This document shows, in pieces, positions 24,831 through 34,609 of a stretch of 64,000 bases of DNA. The notes beneath the pieces are model-generated. The model was not told the origin of the DNA, did not search any database, and was given only the letters and a program-made list of their open reading frames with translations. Source of the DNA: Leguminivora glycinivorella. Lineage: Eukaryota; Arthropoda; Insecta; Lepidoptera; Tortricidae. The number at the start of each line of letters is the position of its first letter. The stretch's first letter is position 1. The position numbers and the translations under genes are program-made. The stretch spans positions 12,415,549-12,479,548 of the forward strand of contig NC_062990.1 of the NCBI RefSeq assembly GCF_023078275.1. The letters run 5' to 3'.

Positions 24831-25146
24831 TTAAAATGCGTATTCAACAGACCTGCACGGGGGTACATCAACATAATTTCAAAATTGAAATTCAAGAATC
24901 CAAAGCAATATCAAAACCAACTATTCCACGATATTTAAAAAGTTAACCAACACGAGAGCAAGCGAGATAGATGACGAGACAGCGTGTAAGGCTTTCGAGG
25001 TGGGCGGGGCGCCCCGCCCACTGAGGCGGTGGAAATCATTTTCATTGTTTTGTGTATTTGTAGACGGAAAGGTTTTGTTTTAAAATAGGCAGTACATTTT
25101 GTATTGTATGTATACTGTACGTATAATCTATCACGAGTTTTATAAC

Positions 25147-25492
25147 TTCGACGTGACAACAAAAATGGGCCATTTTTTTCAAAGTTGTCCACCCCACTTT
25201 TTTTATAACATGGCATTTTTTACGCGATTCATACTCAGAATCGCGAGGTCTTTCGATCCTCATAGGAGAAATAAAATGTCCCATGATTTCCATACATTTT
25301 TTACACCTTCCATTCCGTTACCGCCATACAAAATGTATGAAAAAATTTGGTAACGGAATGGGAAAAAACCTGGGGACCCTTTCTTTTTCCTATTAGGATT
25401 GAAAGAGCTTGCGATTCTGAGTCGAAACCACATAAAAATTTCCAAATTAAAAAAAAGTGGGGTGAACTTTGAAAAAAATGGCCCAAATACTA
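25147..25492. mobile_element. Fold-back MITE
   Basis: ATGGGCCATTTTTTTCAAAG and CCACCCCACTTTTTTT on the left are repeated in inverted order on the right (AAAAAAAAGTGGGGTGAACT, TTGAAAAAAATGGCCC). A second, inner inverted pair surrounds CCATTCCGTTACC / GGTAACGGAATGG, spanning the centre near 25330. All open frames here are by-products of the hairpin. Confidence 0.85.
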
Positions 25493-25646
25493 CTGTGGCG
25501 TAAAGCCAGAAAGGTCTGCGCGTACTGTAGATAAGTACAATAATTACGAAGAAATACTGACTCTACAAGTACATGTCGGCGGCCGCGAGTTCGTGGCCCA
25601 TACAGTGGTGACGACCTTCGCTCAGCGCAATAATACTAATTATATT

Positions 25647-26075
25647 TTCCCCTCACTAGCTCGGAAACACGTGTTTTGTCGTTTAATACCAGCGGGTAAA
25701 AACGCATTTTATCCTAGTGTGGGTAAAGTAATTTGACCTTGAATAAAGTCAAATTAACTGCTTTAAAATTGATAAAAGTAGGTGAATCTAGTAATAAAGA
25801 TGATTTACCACCCGTGGAACTACTTACTGGAAGCAGTGATGAACGCATTTTTTGCGTTGTAGTTTCCTCGCTACAGTGAGGGGAAAAGTTTTGTGTTACA
25901 CTCGGGTGCAAATGTATTTTACTTCTCGTGTGTTAAAAAATTCGCAAGTTCAGGATTCTATTCTCGAACCACTCGCTTCGCTCGTGGTTCAACTATAGAA
26001 TCCTATCACTTGCTCGTTTTTCAATTCCACACTCGTCGTTAAAATACAACTTTGCCCCCTTGTATAACAAATAAC
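25647..26075 (+). repeat. Repeat family A, copy 2
   Basis: Near-identical to 12366-12792 over its full length. It meets the inverted family B copy tail-to-tail at about 26060-26100, where ACTTTGCCCCCTTG and AGGGGGCAAAGT form a local inverted repeat. Families A and B share their GGGGGCAAAGTTG ends, so they are probably related. Confidence 0.85.
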
Positions 26076-26761
26076 TATTGTTTTACTAGGGGGCAAAGTT
26101 GTTGTTTAACCGCACGTGCCAATATTGAAGCCCGAGCAAGCGGAAGATTCCAATATTGAACCGCGAGCGTAGCGAGTGGTTCAAAAAGTGGAATCTTGCG
26201 AGGGTTTCAAGGCACGTTAGGTTAAACAAACTTTGCCACCGAGTGAAACACAAAAATTTTCACCACACCAACACTAACAAAATACGGACTATTGGCAGGG
26301 TGCAAAGCGGGTGGAGGGGGTAGCTTAAACGATCACAGCGCTCACTACGGCCAAAATTGACATCTTAGTCGCTGACTTGCGCTGTCAAATCCATATTGCA
26401 GTAAACATTTTCATGATGTCGTTTTTGAGATAAATTTAATACGGGCCCAGTAAAATTTGTTATGGCGAATTGTAATAACTCCAAGAAAAGTAGCGACTAA
26501 ATTCTAGCTATTTCCAAGACCGTGGTGGAAACGAAACCACCGTTTAAGTGAATAGTTGCCGTAAGAAGAAAAGTGTCGTCTAATCTCTGAAGTTTTACTT
26601 ATAGTGCGTAATCATTTGATACAAGTATTGAATTGAATTTACGGTGCATTTATAGTGCAAATTTTATTGGAGGTAGAAAAGCCGACGTGGAAGCCAATCC
26701 CAGTTATATAACACTTTAAGTTCTCGCGCTTTGTACACATATTTAAAGTCACATTGACATT

Positions 26762-27515
26762 GTGAAGACCATAAAATTGGAACCAGAGGAGATTATGGTG
26801 AGTTTCGACGTGGAGTCGTTATTCACCAATGTTCCATTAAGGGAGTGTCTGGGCATTGTTAAGACGAAACTCGTGGAGAACGGTCATCCTGAGGGGTACG
26901 TCACGCTGTTGGAGCATTGTCTGGAGGGGAATTATTTCCTCTACCATGGACAGTTTTATCTGCAGGTGGATGGAGTAGCAATGGGCAGTCCAGTAGCCCC
27001 AGTAATTGCTAACATATGGATGGAGCATTTTGAAGAGTTAGCATTACGCTCCGGACCGCCTGTGATTACACTGTGGAAGAGATACGTAGATGACGTGTTC
27101 TGCATTTTGAGGGGCAGCTCCGATACAGTGGAACGGTTCGTTGACCATTTAAACTCCATCCATCCAAAGGTAAAGTTTACCTTCGAGATGGAGAGCGACA
27201 GATCCCTACCTTTCCTGGATGTAAAGTTGAAAGCTAAACCAGATGGAACCCTGGCACACTCCGTATACAGAAAGCCCACCCACACTGACAGGTACCTGCA
27301 AGCTTCTTCCCATCATCATCCGAGACATCTGCAATCGGTGGTCACATCCCTGGTTAACAGGGCTCGAGACTTATGTGACTCTGAACACTTAGACGAGGAG
27401 TTAGCCCATGTTCAGAAGGTGCTGAGGAAAAATGGGTATTTGCAGACAATCCCGCGCAAGACTAAGAAGGGGAGAGACATCCGCAGGTTGACAGGCAACC
27501 AGCCTTTTTGCCGTA
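26762..27515 (+). pseudogene. Penelope-type reverse transcriptase fragment
   Basis: About 250 codons. In order the frame shows VSFDVESLFTNVPL (metal-binding Asp of motif A), AMGSPVAPVIAN (motif B), YVDDVF (motif C catalytic Asp pair) and LPFLDVKL (motif D/E region). These spacings are typical of the Penelope family, which is related to telomerase. The upstream finger region is absent. The frame shifts at about 27505, where a T run appears one base short, and continues as the GIY-YIG domain. With that single base restored the two parts form one polyprotein. The truncation makes it non-functional in any case. Confidence 0.85.
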
Positions 27516-28041
27516 TGTGAAAGGGATAACGGATAAAGTTGGATCAGTACTAAGAAAAGTCTCCATTAAGACTGTATACACACCGTTATCTAAAGTAGCG
27601 AGTCTCTTACGCAGTCCTAAGGATGTCATTCCGTACCAAAGTCCGGGTGTCTACAAGATAGATTGCAGTTGTGGAAGTGCGTATATTGGCCAAACAAAGC
27701 GCAGCGTTCAAGAGAGGGTGAAGGAACACATAGCGGCAGTTAAAAATCGCCATGTACACAAATCTGCAATCGCCGAGCACTTGCTTACTGCGGAAACGAA
27801 TCACTGGATTGAGCTACACAAACCCAAAGTTCTTTCCACCGAGCGACACTATTATCCCCGGATTGTGAGGGAGGCGATCGAAATTAAAAAATATCCTAAA
27901 AACTTTAACAGGGAAGACGGGTATAGATTATCGCCAACATGGGGACTAGTGATTCAAATGTTCAAACCAAAAGATCTATCTTCGGACCAGTGCGCGGATG
28001 TTGTGAGTGCTGTGTGTCGTGCGGTGGGAAATAAACAATAA
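27508..28041 (+). pseudogene. GIY-YIG endonuclease domain of the Penelope-like element
   Basis: About 177 codons on the plus strand. YKIDCSCGSAYIGQTKRSV carries the linked Cys and YIG motif, followed by RVKEHI and HKSAIAEHLL. These are the core of GIY-YIG nucleases that PLEs use to nick target DNA. Downstream REAIEIKKYPKNFNREDGY is also conserved among PLEs. It lies one frame away from the reverse transcriptase. The true protein would be continuous, so there is no start codon of its own. A TAA stop closes it, followed by the 3' UTR. Confidence 0.87.
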
Positions 28042-29157
28042 CTAAAAGCGGGTAGATTATATTTATTTGTCTACCCCGAACATTTATATAAATTAATATC
28101 GGGTAGTTTTGTGTTGTTTACATCTCCGGTGACACTTTGCTGGGACGTCAGTCTTCCGCGACCACGGCCAGTGCAACCTGGCCGAAACGTTGGGAAAAAA
28201 GGTAAAAATAATGTTAATTAATCGCGTTCGACCTGTGTGTGACTTTAAATAGTGGAATAATGTCTTCAATCTATAGAAAATGCCCAGCTAGCACCAATTT
28301 ATTGCCTTTATTCATCGTCTCAGGTTGGAAAATGTTTTTTTTGAGCGATGGCACGAAACCCCGTTTTAGTCACCAGTTTGTTAATTTCTCACTGAAAACA
28401 ACGATTTAATGTTATTGGCGATAATGTTGTAACCACCATCGTCCAAAATTGTCTAATGTAGTAAAATAACACAAGATTTCATTAATTTTTTCACAATGTT
28501 TACTTACTTCTCGCTTCACAGCGGTTACAATATTGTCACTGTCACGTGGCGTTGTCGTCGCGCACGGTCCCAATAAAACATCAAACTAAATCAAATCCAG
28601 CAATCTATTCAATATTTATAATTCAAAATAATTATTTGTAGGTAAATTCTACCAGCCAGCTCAAGGTATCGAATTAAAATTTGTACGTACGTACTTTGCA
28701 CTCTTGTGGATAAAATGCAATTTTGCTATCCGTTTTTGAATAGCAAAATTGATCTTTACCAGTTGGTGTGGTGAAAAATGAGTGAGCCTTCTGTACTTGT
28801 ACTATTAAGTATTATAATATGTATATTCTGTGCTACCACATAAGAATAAGGTGGGCTTGCCCGGTGCTGCGACGGGAACTATCGGTAGTTCTTCTGGTTT
28901 ACTTTTGCTCTTCAATCAAATAAATATAAATTAAATGATAAATTTTCGGCTGCCTCTCGTATGGATTTTTGATGACACTGAAGTTTTGACGTTTTGACAT
29001 TTTACTAGCAGGCCAGTTGATGTGAAGAAAAAAAAATGTCAGATATAGGACTCAAACGAGCAGATGGATCTCACAATCGCACTATTTTTTTTTTTGCAAC
29101 ACTAGATTTTTTTTTATAAACCAAAAACCTAGCTAACTTTGCAGTTTACAGCTATTT

Positions 29158-29315
29158 TACCTAAGTCCGTTTTCACATTACCCGATCAGATATCGGAAGT
29201 AGGAAGGATTTCAAAGGAACAAATCAAAGATGGCGGTGTAAATATATGGGATATTGGTCCGACATCCGATATCGGATCGGGTAATGTGAAAAGGCACTAC
29301 TTAACGGCAACCGTG
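29158..29315. mobile_element. MITE with TCCGATATCGGA ends, copy 1
   Basis: TTTTCACATTACCCGATCAG and the inverted CGGATCGGGTAATGTGAAAA bound about 150 bp, with ATCGGA / TCCGATATCGGA inside. A second, related copy follows 20 bp downstream (29337-29462) and others are at 43203-43336 and 42277-42302. Confidence 0.85.
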
Positions 29316-29336
29316 TTGAGCCTCGCATCCACTAAG

Positions 29337-29462
29337 TGCGTTTTCACATTATCCGATCCAATATCGGATTAGGATCGATATCCCATACATTACAGGCGCC
29401 ATCTTGGATATTTTCCATTGAAATCATTCCGACATCCGATATCGGAATGTGAAAACGGACGG
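29337..29462. mobile_element. MITE with TCCGATATCGGA ends, copy 2
   Basis: GTTTTCACATTATCCGATCC pairs with TATCGGAATGTGAAAAC. The interior GGCGCCATCTTGGAT...TTGAAATC is shared with the copy at 43203-43336. It lies in tandem with copy 1. The interval between them is only about 20 bp. Confidence 0.8.
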
Positions 29463-29633
29463 AATCGCACGCAACGGAAACGCGGAGCGCAGTTACATAC
29501 ATAAGAAATGCAGAAGGCTACTGGACTCCAGGCTTGAAGCAAACGCGGCAATGGTATGTGAATTGCTGGCTAAGTTGCCCGTGTAACAGCACCTTAAGTG
29601 GACGTCATCCTGTTGTGGACGCCAAGCTTTAAG

Positions 29634-29890
29634 CTAGGAACATACTACGTGAACGTCCGCGGTCGCGCGACCGCGACCGCGACCGATCAATGTGCACGGT
29701 CTTCGGGACGTGGCTTCGGCTGACCAAAACATCCAGCGAGCCAGATTTCGATCGGACGCCCGTGCGCTCAAGGCCACGTCCACGACCGACGACCGATAGT
29801 TTGCACGGTTAAGTGTATATTCATTGTCTAGATCCGCGTCCGCGGTCGCGCGACGTCGGACGTCCGCGTAGTATATGTTGCTAGCTGTAC
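29634..29890. mobile_element. GC-rich MITE with CGCGACCGCGG palindromic core
   Basis: CTAGGAACATACTACGTGAA and the inverted right end ...CGTAGTATATGTTGCTAG frame about 255 bp. Both arms contain GTCCGCGGTCGCGCGAC-type sequence. It stands out by base composition from its AT-rich neighbours. A different GC-rich element of the same style is at 36486-36716. No gene: the 100-codon open frame on the minus strand is a by-product. Confidence 0.75.
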
Positions 29891-30604
29891 GCGGCCGAGC
29901 AACCTGCCTCGGTCGAAGAACGTCTACATCGGACATCTACCGCGCGAGCACGTTGCGTTGCCTCGCGAGCTCGTGACGTGGCTCGCTCTGTGTGGACCTG
30001 GCTGATAATGAATTTTGGTTTTTGTAAGTAATTGATATATCGTTTAGTAATGCCAAGTAATGCTGTCCAATTTTGTAGTAACTACAATTTAAGTATGTGG
30101 GTGTGTTATTTTCCGTGGGACTCTCGCTTTTGAGTACCTAACGTATTTAGGTACACATGGTAGCAAAAATGGCAAAACTAATGCATACGTACAAGAAAAT
30201 TTAACCTGCAGTGGCTGCAGTGCATAGCACGGCGTGGCACCAAAATTGCTTGCATAAATCGACTGCAGCATGCACGATTTGCATTTAGATTGGGACTGCA
30301 ATTTCTTTTTGGAAGGGTGAACAGAAATTACTATAATAATACACTGAAAAACCGCTGTAGGTAACAAGGTAGGTATATTAAATAGTTGGACGTGGAATTT
30401 AAATAACAGAAAAAACGAATTACTTACTTACTTAAAGATTAATCAAGAGATAAATAAAATAAAAAGTTACAACTTCCAACTGGGTGTAACGGTGGAGTAA
30501 AAATAAAAAAGAGTAGCATTTATTAATAACAATACTTAATGATGTAAAAAATATGTGATTGATGCCACGGAACCCTTGGAGTCGCAATCCTACTTGTTTG
30601 TTTT
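29891..30604. other. Intergenic, no feature supported
   Basis: Contains TGTGGACCTGGCTGA at about 29990, whose complement resembles CCGGGTCCACACTG at about 37295, so two ends of one MITE family may be present. Otherwise nothing recognisable. Confidence 0.35.
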
Positions 30605-31165
30605 GATCCATTGAAATCGTACATTCAGCCTTGCATCAAATGAGGTAGTTCTAATTTTTTATACATATTGTTAGGGATGAAATAGTGATGTCAAATCCGA
30701 GTTTTCCACCTCGAAAGCCCACCGGGTCATTATTAAATACTTGAAAAACCATGACTTTTTTTGGTTTTTCTCATATTTCACCATCAAAAACTTTCCTAAG
30801 GGCTAAAGTCATTATGAACAATTTTAAGAATAATGAATTACCAATAAAATAATATAAAAAGTATCTTTGTGGCCCCAGTAGTTTCTGAGATACGCTTAGT
30901 TAAAGTTTTCACAATTTCATAAAAACACACTGTATAGTCAAAGTCATATACTGAGGGTGAGGCATGTCCTTAAACTACGAAAACCAATGTTAGTAGGTCC
31001 CGCAAGGGGCCATCTGGTCTGCTACCACCCTCCCGCCGAAATCCAGGCACCAAATAGCCTTGCTGCGTTTCATCTATGTACAGTGCCAGTGCCTTTGGAC
31101 GATGATTGGGTATCAGGTATGTTACCGGAACCAGTAGCTCACGCTGGAAGGTAGCGAGATCTGAG

Positions 31166-32007
31166 CATAGCTGGGCATTAACTCGTTAATCCGTTAATCG
31201 TTAATTAACGAAGTTAACATTTCGATTAACGGATTAACTTTTAAGTTAACTTTAAAAAATGTTAACGGATTCGTTAACTTCCGTTAAATTTCATCGAGTC
31301 CGTTAATCGTTAATCCAGCTCCCCAAGCGGCTCGCTGCGCCGCGAAAACCACGTTCTTTCTTACTGCTACTGTAAAAGCCCGTAGTACGGCAAAACCTAG
31401 GTTTTATTGGTAAAAGCAGATCCGTCGGTTATAAACGGTCTAAAGACCAATTGGCGATTTTGGATCTTCTAAATCTTATTAGGCGTGCTAGATCGATCAC
31501 TAACCTGGGAATAGAGTGCAATCATCAGGCATGACAGACAAATTGCGCAACCGACGCATCGAGTTAGAGTCCGGCGCGGGCTTTAGATTACTCTACCAAG
31601 TTACCCACAGCATCGAGTTGTCATCTCAAATCTCAATCTGAAGAACCGACGCACCACGATCGTGACCGCATGAATGACCCAATAATTACCAATCCGAAAT
31701 AAAACCTAGGATTTAGCCAAACAACGGCGGTAATAAAAGCCCTAAGAGACCGTAATTATTACATTTCGGTTTTTTACCGATTGGCGTCACAAGTTTTAAT
31801 GGTTTTTGGCGGATACTTAGTAAATAGAAATACATAATACCTACAGTGGAGTCCTATTTTTATGACGTGTTAACGGATTATCGATTAACTTTAACTTCCG
31901 TTAAATCTACCAAAATGTATCGCTTTAATGATTAACGAAGTTAACTTTTTAAGTAACGGATTAACGATTATCGAAGTTAACTATTTGATTAACGGTGCCC
32001 AGCTATG
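31166..32007. mobile_element. hAT-like non-autonomous element with perfect 8-bp TSD
   Basis: CATAGCTGGGCA and TGCCCAGCTATG end an 842-bp element. The same 8 bp, GATCTGAG, stands on both sides (31158-31165 and 32008-32015). The subterminal regions consist of repeated GTTAATCCGTTAATCGTTAA-type blocks on both sides. No transposase frame. The 8-bp duplication and the CA...TG ends fit hAT. The perfect duplication and sharp ends suggest it is younger than the inverted repeat it sits in. Confidence 0.9.
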
Positions 32008-32593
32008 GATCTGAGGCACGGTCTTGTCGGTGGCCGACCGCAGGAAGTTGGGGGCCAAAGCAGTAAACGCATGCAGCACCTTGACAACTAGTTTTCACCC
32101 ACCCCGTAGCCTTCAACAACATGAAACGAAAAAGAAAAAAGAATACAAGTAAGTGTAAACACCAGCGGCACTTCCTCTTATTGAAAGTGCACCTCACCAA
32201 CGTGTACTATATCGATACCATCTTCAAATCGAAAAGCTCATCAAAACATCATCCTCCTGGCTCTGCAATGATTAGTAAATACCAACTCAACACTATCCAA
32301 AGCGGTGAGTTGGTATTTAGCTGAGCCGTCCCGCAGGTGGCTGCAACACTACGTATATGATCGGAGTTGAGCTTTGTAGAGTATGGAGAGTGGATCGACA
32401 TGGATTTCACCAGACAGTGGCCGGATCCCGTGGAGCTGAGACCGAAACCGAGTGCCTGTTTGGATCAGCTGTTAGCAGAAGGTCACTTTCCTGGTTTCCG
32501 CTGTACGTCGGTAGACACAGGCATACGATCGCTTTCTCAGAGCCCAAGTAAATAATTATCCACAAAGCGGACCCCTTACCACCCCGGACCAGG

Positions 32594-32824
32594 TCACCTC
32601 AAAGAAACAGAGGCGTTGTAGAAAATGCCGTCGCGGATGTACACACAGACCCCAGCATCTGCTCTGAACTTGTCCTCCAGTGAGTAGCCTGGGTAGTTGA
32701 TGTACGCCGCGTCCGCTGGGTTTTTAATTTGCGTATTCGTCAAAAAGAATATGTGCGGCTTTTCGATTTCAGGATGGTGGAGAACCGGATCGATATAGTG
32801 CACGTTGGTGAGGTGCACTTTCAA
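32594..32824 (-). pseudogene. Non-LTR retrotransposon endonuclease (EEP) fragment
   Basis: About 76 codons on the minus strand. The motifs HIFFLTNTQIKNPADAAY, YPGYSLED and AGVCVYIRDGI match the N-terminal half of the apurinic endonuclease domain of Jockey/CR1/R1-type LINEs, where FLTETQ carries the catalytic Glu. Here that Glu is Asn (LTNTQ), so the copy is inactive. No downstream endonuclease or reverse transcriptase follows. It joins directly to the inverted-repeat arm. Confidence 0.75.
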
Positions 32825-33773
32825 TGAGAGGAAGTGCCGTTGGCGTTTACCTACACTTACTCGTATTCTTTTTTCTTTTTCGTTTCATGTTGTTGAAGGG
32901 TACGGGGTGGGTGAAAACTGGTTGTCAAGGTGATGCGTTTACTGCTTGGATCACTTGAACTAATCAGGACAATGAGGAGCTCACTTAGCGATTGCCTTCT
33001 CCTCTCATCCAGTCGCCATATCTGGCACGGTGGAGCTATTCGCGGGTTTTTCACTAGGTGAAGGGGCAGCCGTTTGCATGTGGCTGCCGTACAACTGGAC
33101 CTCAACTCCCTGCGGTCGGCTACCGAAAAGACCGTGCCTCGGATCTCACTACCTTCCAGCGTGAGCTACTAGGTCCGGTAAACTTTTGGATCCAAAATGA
33201 CTAGCTGTAAGCAACATAACTGATACCCAATCATCGTCCAAAGGCACTGGCACTGTACATAGATGAAACGCAGCAAGGCTGTTTGGTGCCTGGATTTCGG
33301 CGGGAGGGTGGTAGCAGACCAGATGGCCCCTTGCGGGACCTACTAACATTGGTTGTCGTAGTTTAAGGACATGCCCGTGTCCTATTAAGTAGTTTAAGGA
33401 CATAACATTAACTCACCCTCCAGTATATGACTATACATTGTGTTTTTATGAAATTGTGAAAACTTTAACTAAGTGTATCTCAGAAACTACTGAGGCCACA
33501 AAGATCCTTTTTATATTATTTTATTGATAATTTATTATTCTTAAAATTGTTCATAATGACTTTAGCCCTTAAGAAAGTTTTTGATGGTGAAATATGAGAA
33601 AAACCAAAAAAAGTCATGGTTTTTCAAGTATTTAATAATGACCCGGTGGGCTTTCGAGGTGGAAAACTCGGATTTGACATCACTATTTTATCCTTAACAA
33701 TATGTATAAAAAATTAGAACTACCTCATTTGATGCAAACCAACCCCCCCTGAAACATACGATTTCAATGGATC

Positions 33774-34019
33774 ATTTCTATTTTACGAAAATAAAATTCA
33801 CCATCATGATGATAGCTTGCGACACCTAGTTGAAAGTTAAAGAGTTTAATTGTTATACTTAATAACACTAGTGATTGACAGATGGCGCTCTACTACAATC
33901 CTATTACAAAGATAAAAAATTTGTTTTAAATTATATTATTGTGATTTTAAATAATGTGAATTTAATTATAATAATCTCCTATTAATCTTTTATTACAATA
34001 AAAATTTTGATATTTTCTC
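33774..34019. other. Intergenic, no feature supported
   Basis: AT-rich spacer between the large inverted repeat and the Rcc1 promoter region. Confidence 0.35.
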
Positions 34020-34518
34020 CAGCATAGACAATACGATGTAATAAAAAAAACCGGTAACTTCCGACATGCTAATTTGACATTGAAGTGGGCAACACCGCTC
34101 GCTCCTAGTCGTTGGCCAAGCGCAGCAAACGGAGATGCAAAGAATTCGCAATCAGATAAATTAATACGTCATCTACCATTATAGAGTGATATTTTATTAT
34201 ACAATTAGTTCGGCTACAGTTGTAACAAACAAAAACACAGTAAGTAATCCGAGTGCTGAATGGCTTAGGTCACACGCTACTGATGCGTTGTTTGGTTCGC
34301 GGTATCTCTATACAAATGCATAATATAACCTATTCTCGCTTTGCATAAATCTGTTAGAGTGTAGCCTTGTAATTGATGCAGATGCAGTGTAAGTGGTAAT
34401 AGCGTAATGCGATTATAGGCATAGTGAGCACGTCATCGATGCGAAGCCATCGTTTTGTGATCGTTTGGCGCGTTTCGACCTCCACTGATACTGACGCGTC
34501 TGGTGTATTGCAGGCAGA
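34020..34518 (+). promoter_or_regulatory. Rcc1 promoter region and probable 5' UTR with a small intron
   Basis: Directly upstream of the Rcc1 start codon is a less repetitive stretch. ACA|GTAAGT at about 34240 and TATTGCAG|GCAGAATG ending at 34513 form a plausible 5' UTR intron of 274 bp. If real, exon 1 begins only 5 bases before the ATG and transcription starts before 34239. No TATA box is evident. The transcription start cannot be read from sequence alone. Confidence 0.4.
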
Positions 34519-34609
34519 ATGCCGGCCGCGCGGGGCGTAAAACGCACGGCGTCGAAAACCACCTCTGCCACGTCATCCAACGCCCCGAAGAATAAGAAGA
34601 AACGCGCAG
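34519..34609 (+). CDS. Rcc1: Rcc1 exon 1
   Basis: Starts at ATG 34519 and encodes MPAARGVKRTASK followed by a Ser/Thr stretch and NKKKRA, a basic N-terminal tail like the one that binds DNA and chromatin in other Rcc1 proteins. The donor is GCAG|GTAAG. It ends one base into a codon (G), which exon 2 completes. No other in-frame ATG precedes it before the putative acceptor at 34513. Confidence 0.85.

Larger units (their letters stand above)
26293..28572 (+). mobile_element. Penelope-like retroelement (PLE), 5'-truncated
   Basis: The boundaries come from the empty site at about 50740. Inside are a Penelope-type reverse transcriptase (26762-27515) and a GIY-YIG endonuclease (27508-28041), in the order known for endonuclease-bearing PLEs. 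The N-terminal part of the polyprotein is missing, since the frame opens only just before the SFDVESLFTNVP motif. The 3' UTR runs to 28572. Only an AT or similar 2-3-bp ambiguity is seen at the junctions, so the target duplication is short or lost. Confidence 0.85.
26076..28790 (-). repeat. Repeat family B copy, split by a Penelope-like element
   Basis: 26076-26292 and 28573-28790 are two halves of one repeat whose uninterrupted copy is at 50560-50950 in the opposite orientation. Landmarks are AACCGCGAGCGTAGCGAGTG, CCACCGAGTGAAACAC, AATACGGACTAT on the left and AAAACATCAAACTAAATCAA on the right. In the intact copy the last two are directly joined. This proves insertion between them. Confidence 0.85.
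30605..33773. repeat. Large inverted repeat of a non-LTR element 5' region
   Basis: 30605-31165 plus 32008-32215 is repeated in inverted orientation at 32787-33773. Over long stretches the arms differ at only a few percent of bases. The left arm is split by the hAT element at 31166-32007 and lacks about 190 bp present in the right arm (about 32950-33110). The right arm runs inward into a LINE endonuclease fragment (32594-32824), so both arms appear to be 5' regions of the same non-LTR retrotransposon, placed tail-to-tail. The shared frame (for example PMLVGPARGHLVCYHPP) is retained in both arms. A transcript across it could fold into a very long hairpin. Confidence 0.8.

Noticed and set aside
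29634..29936. 100-codon minus-strand open frame in GC-rich DNA
   Set aside because: It arises from palindromic CGCGACCGCG repeats of a MITE; it has no domain.
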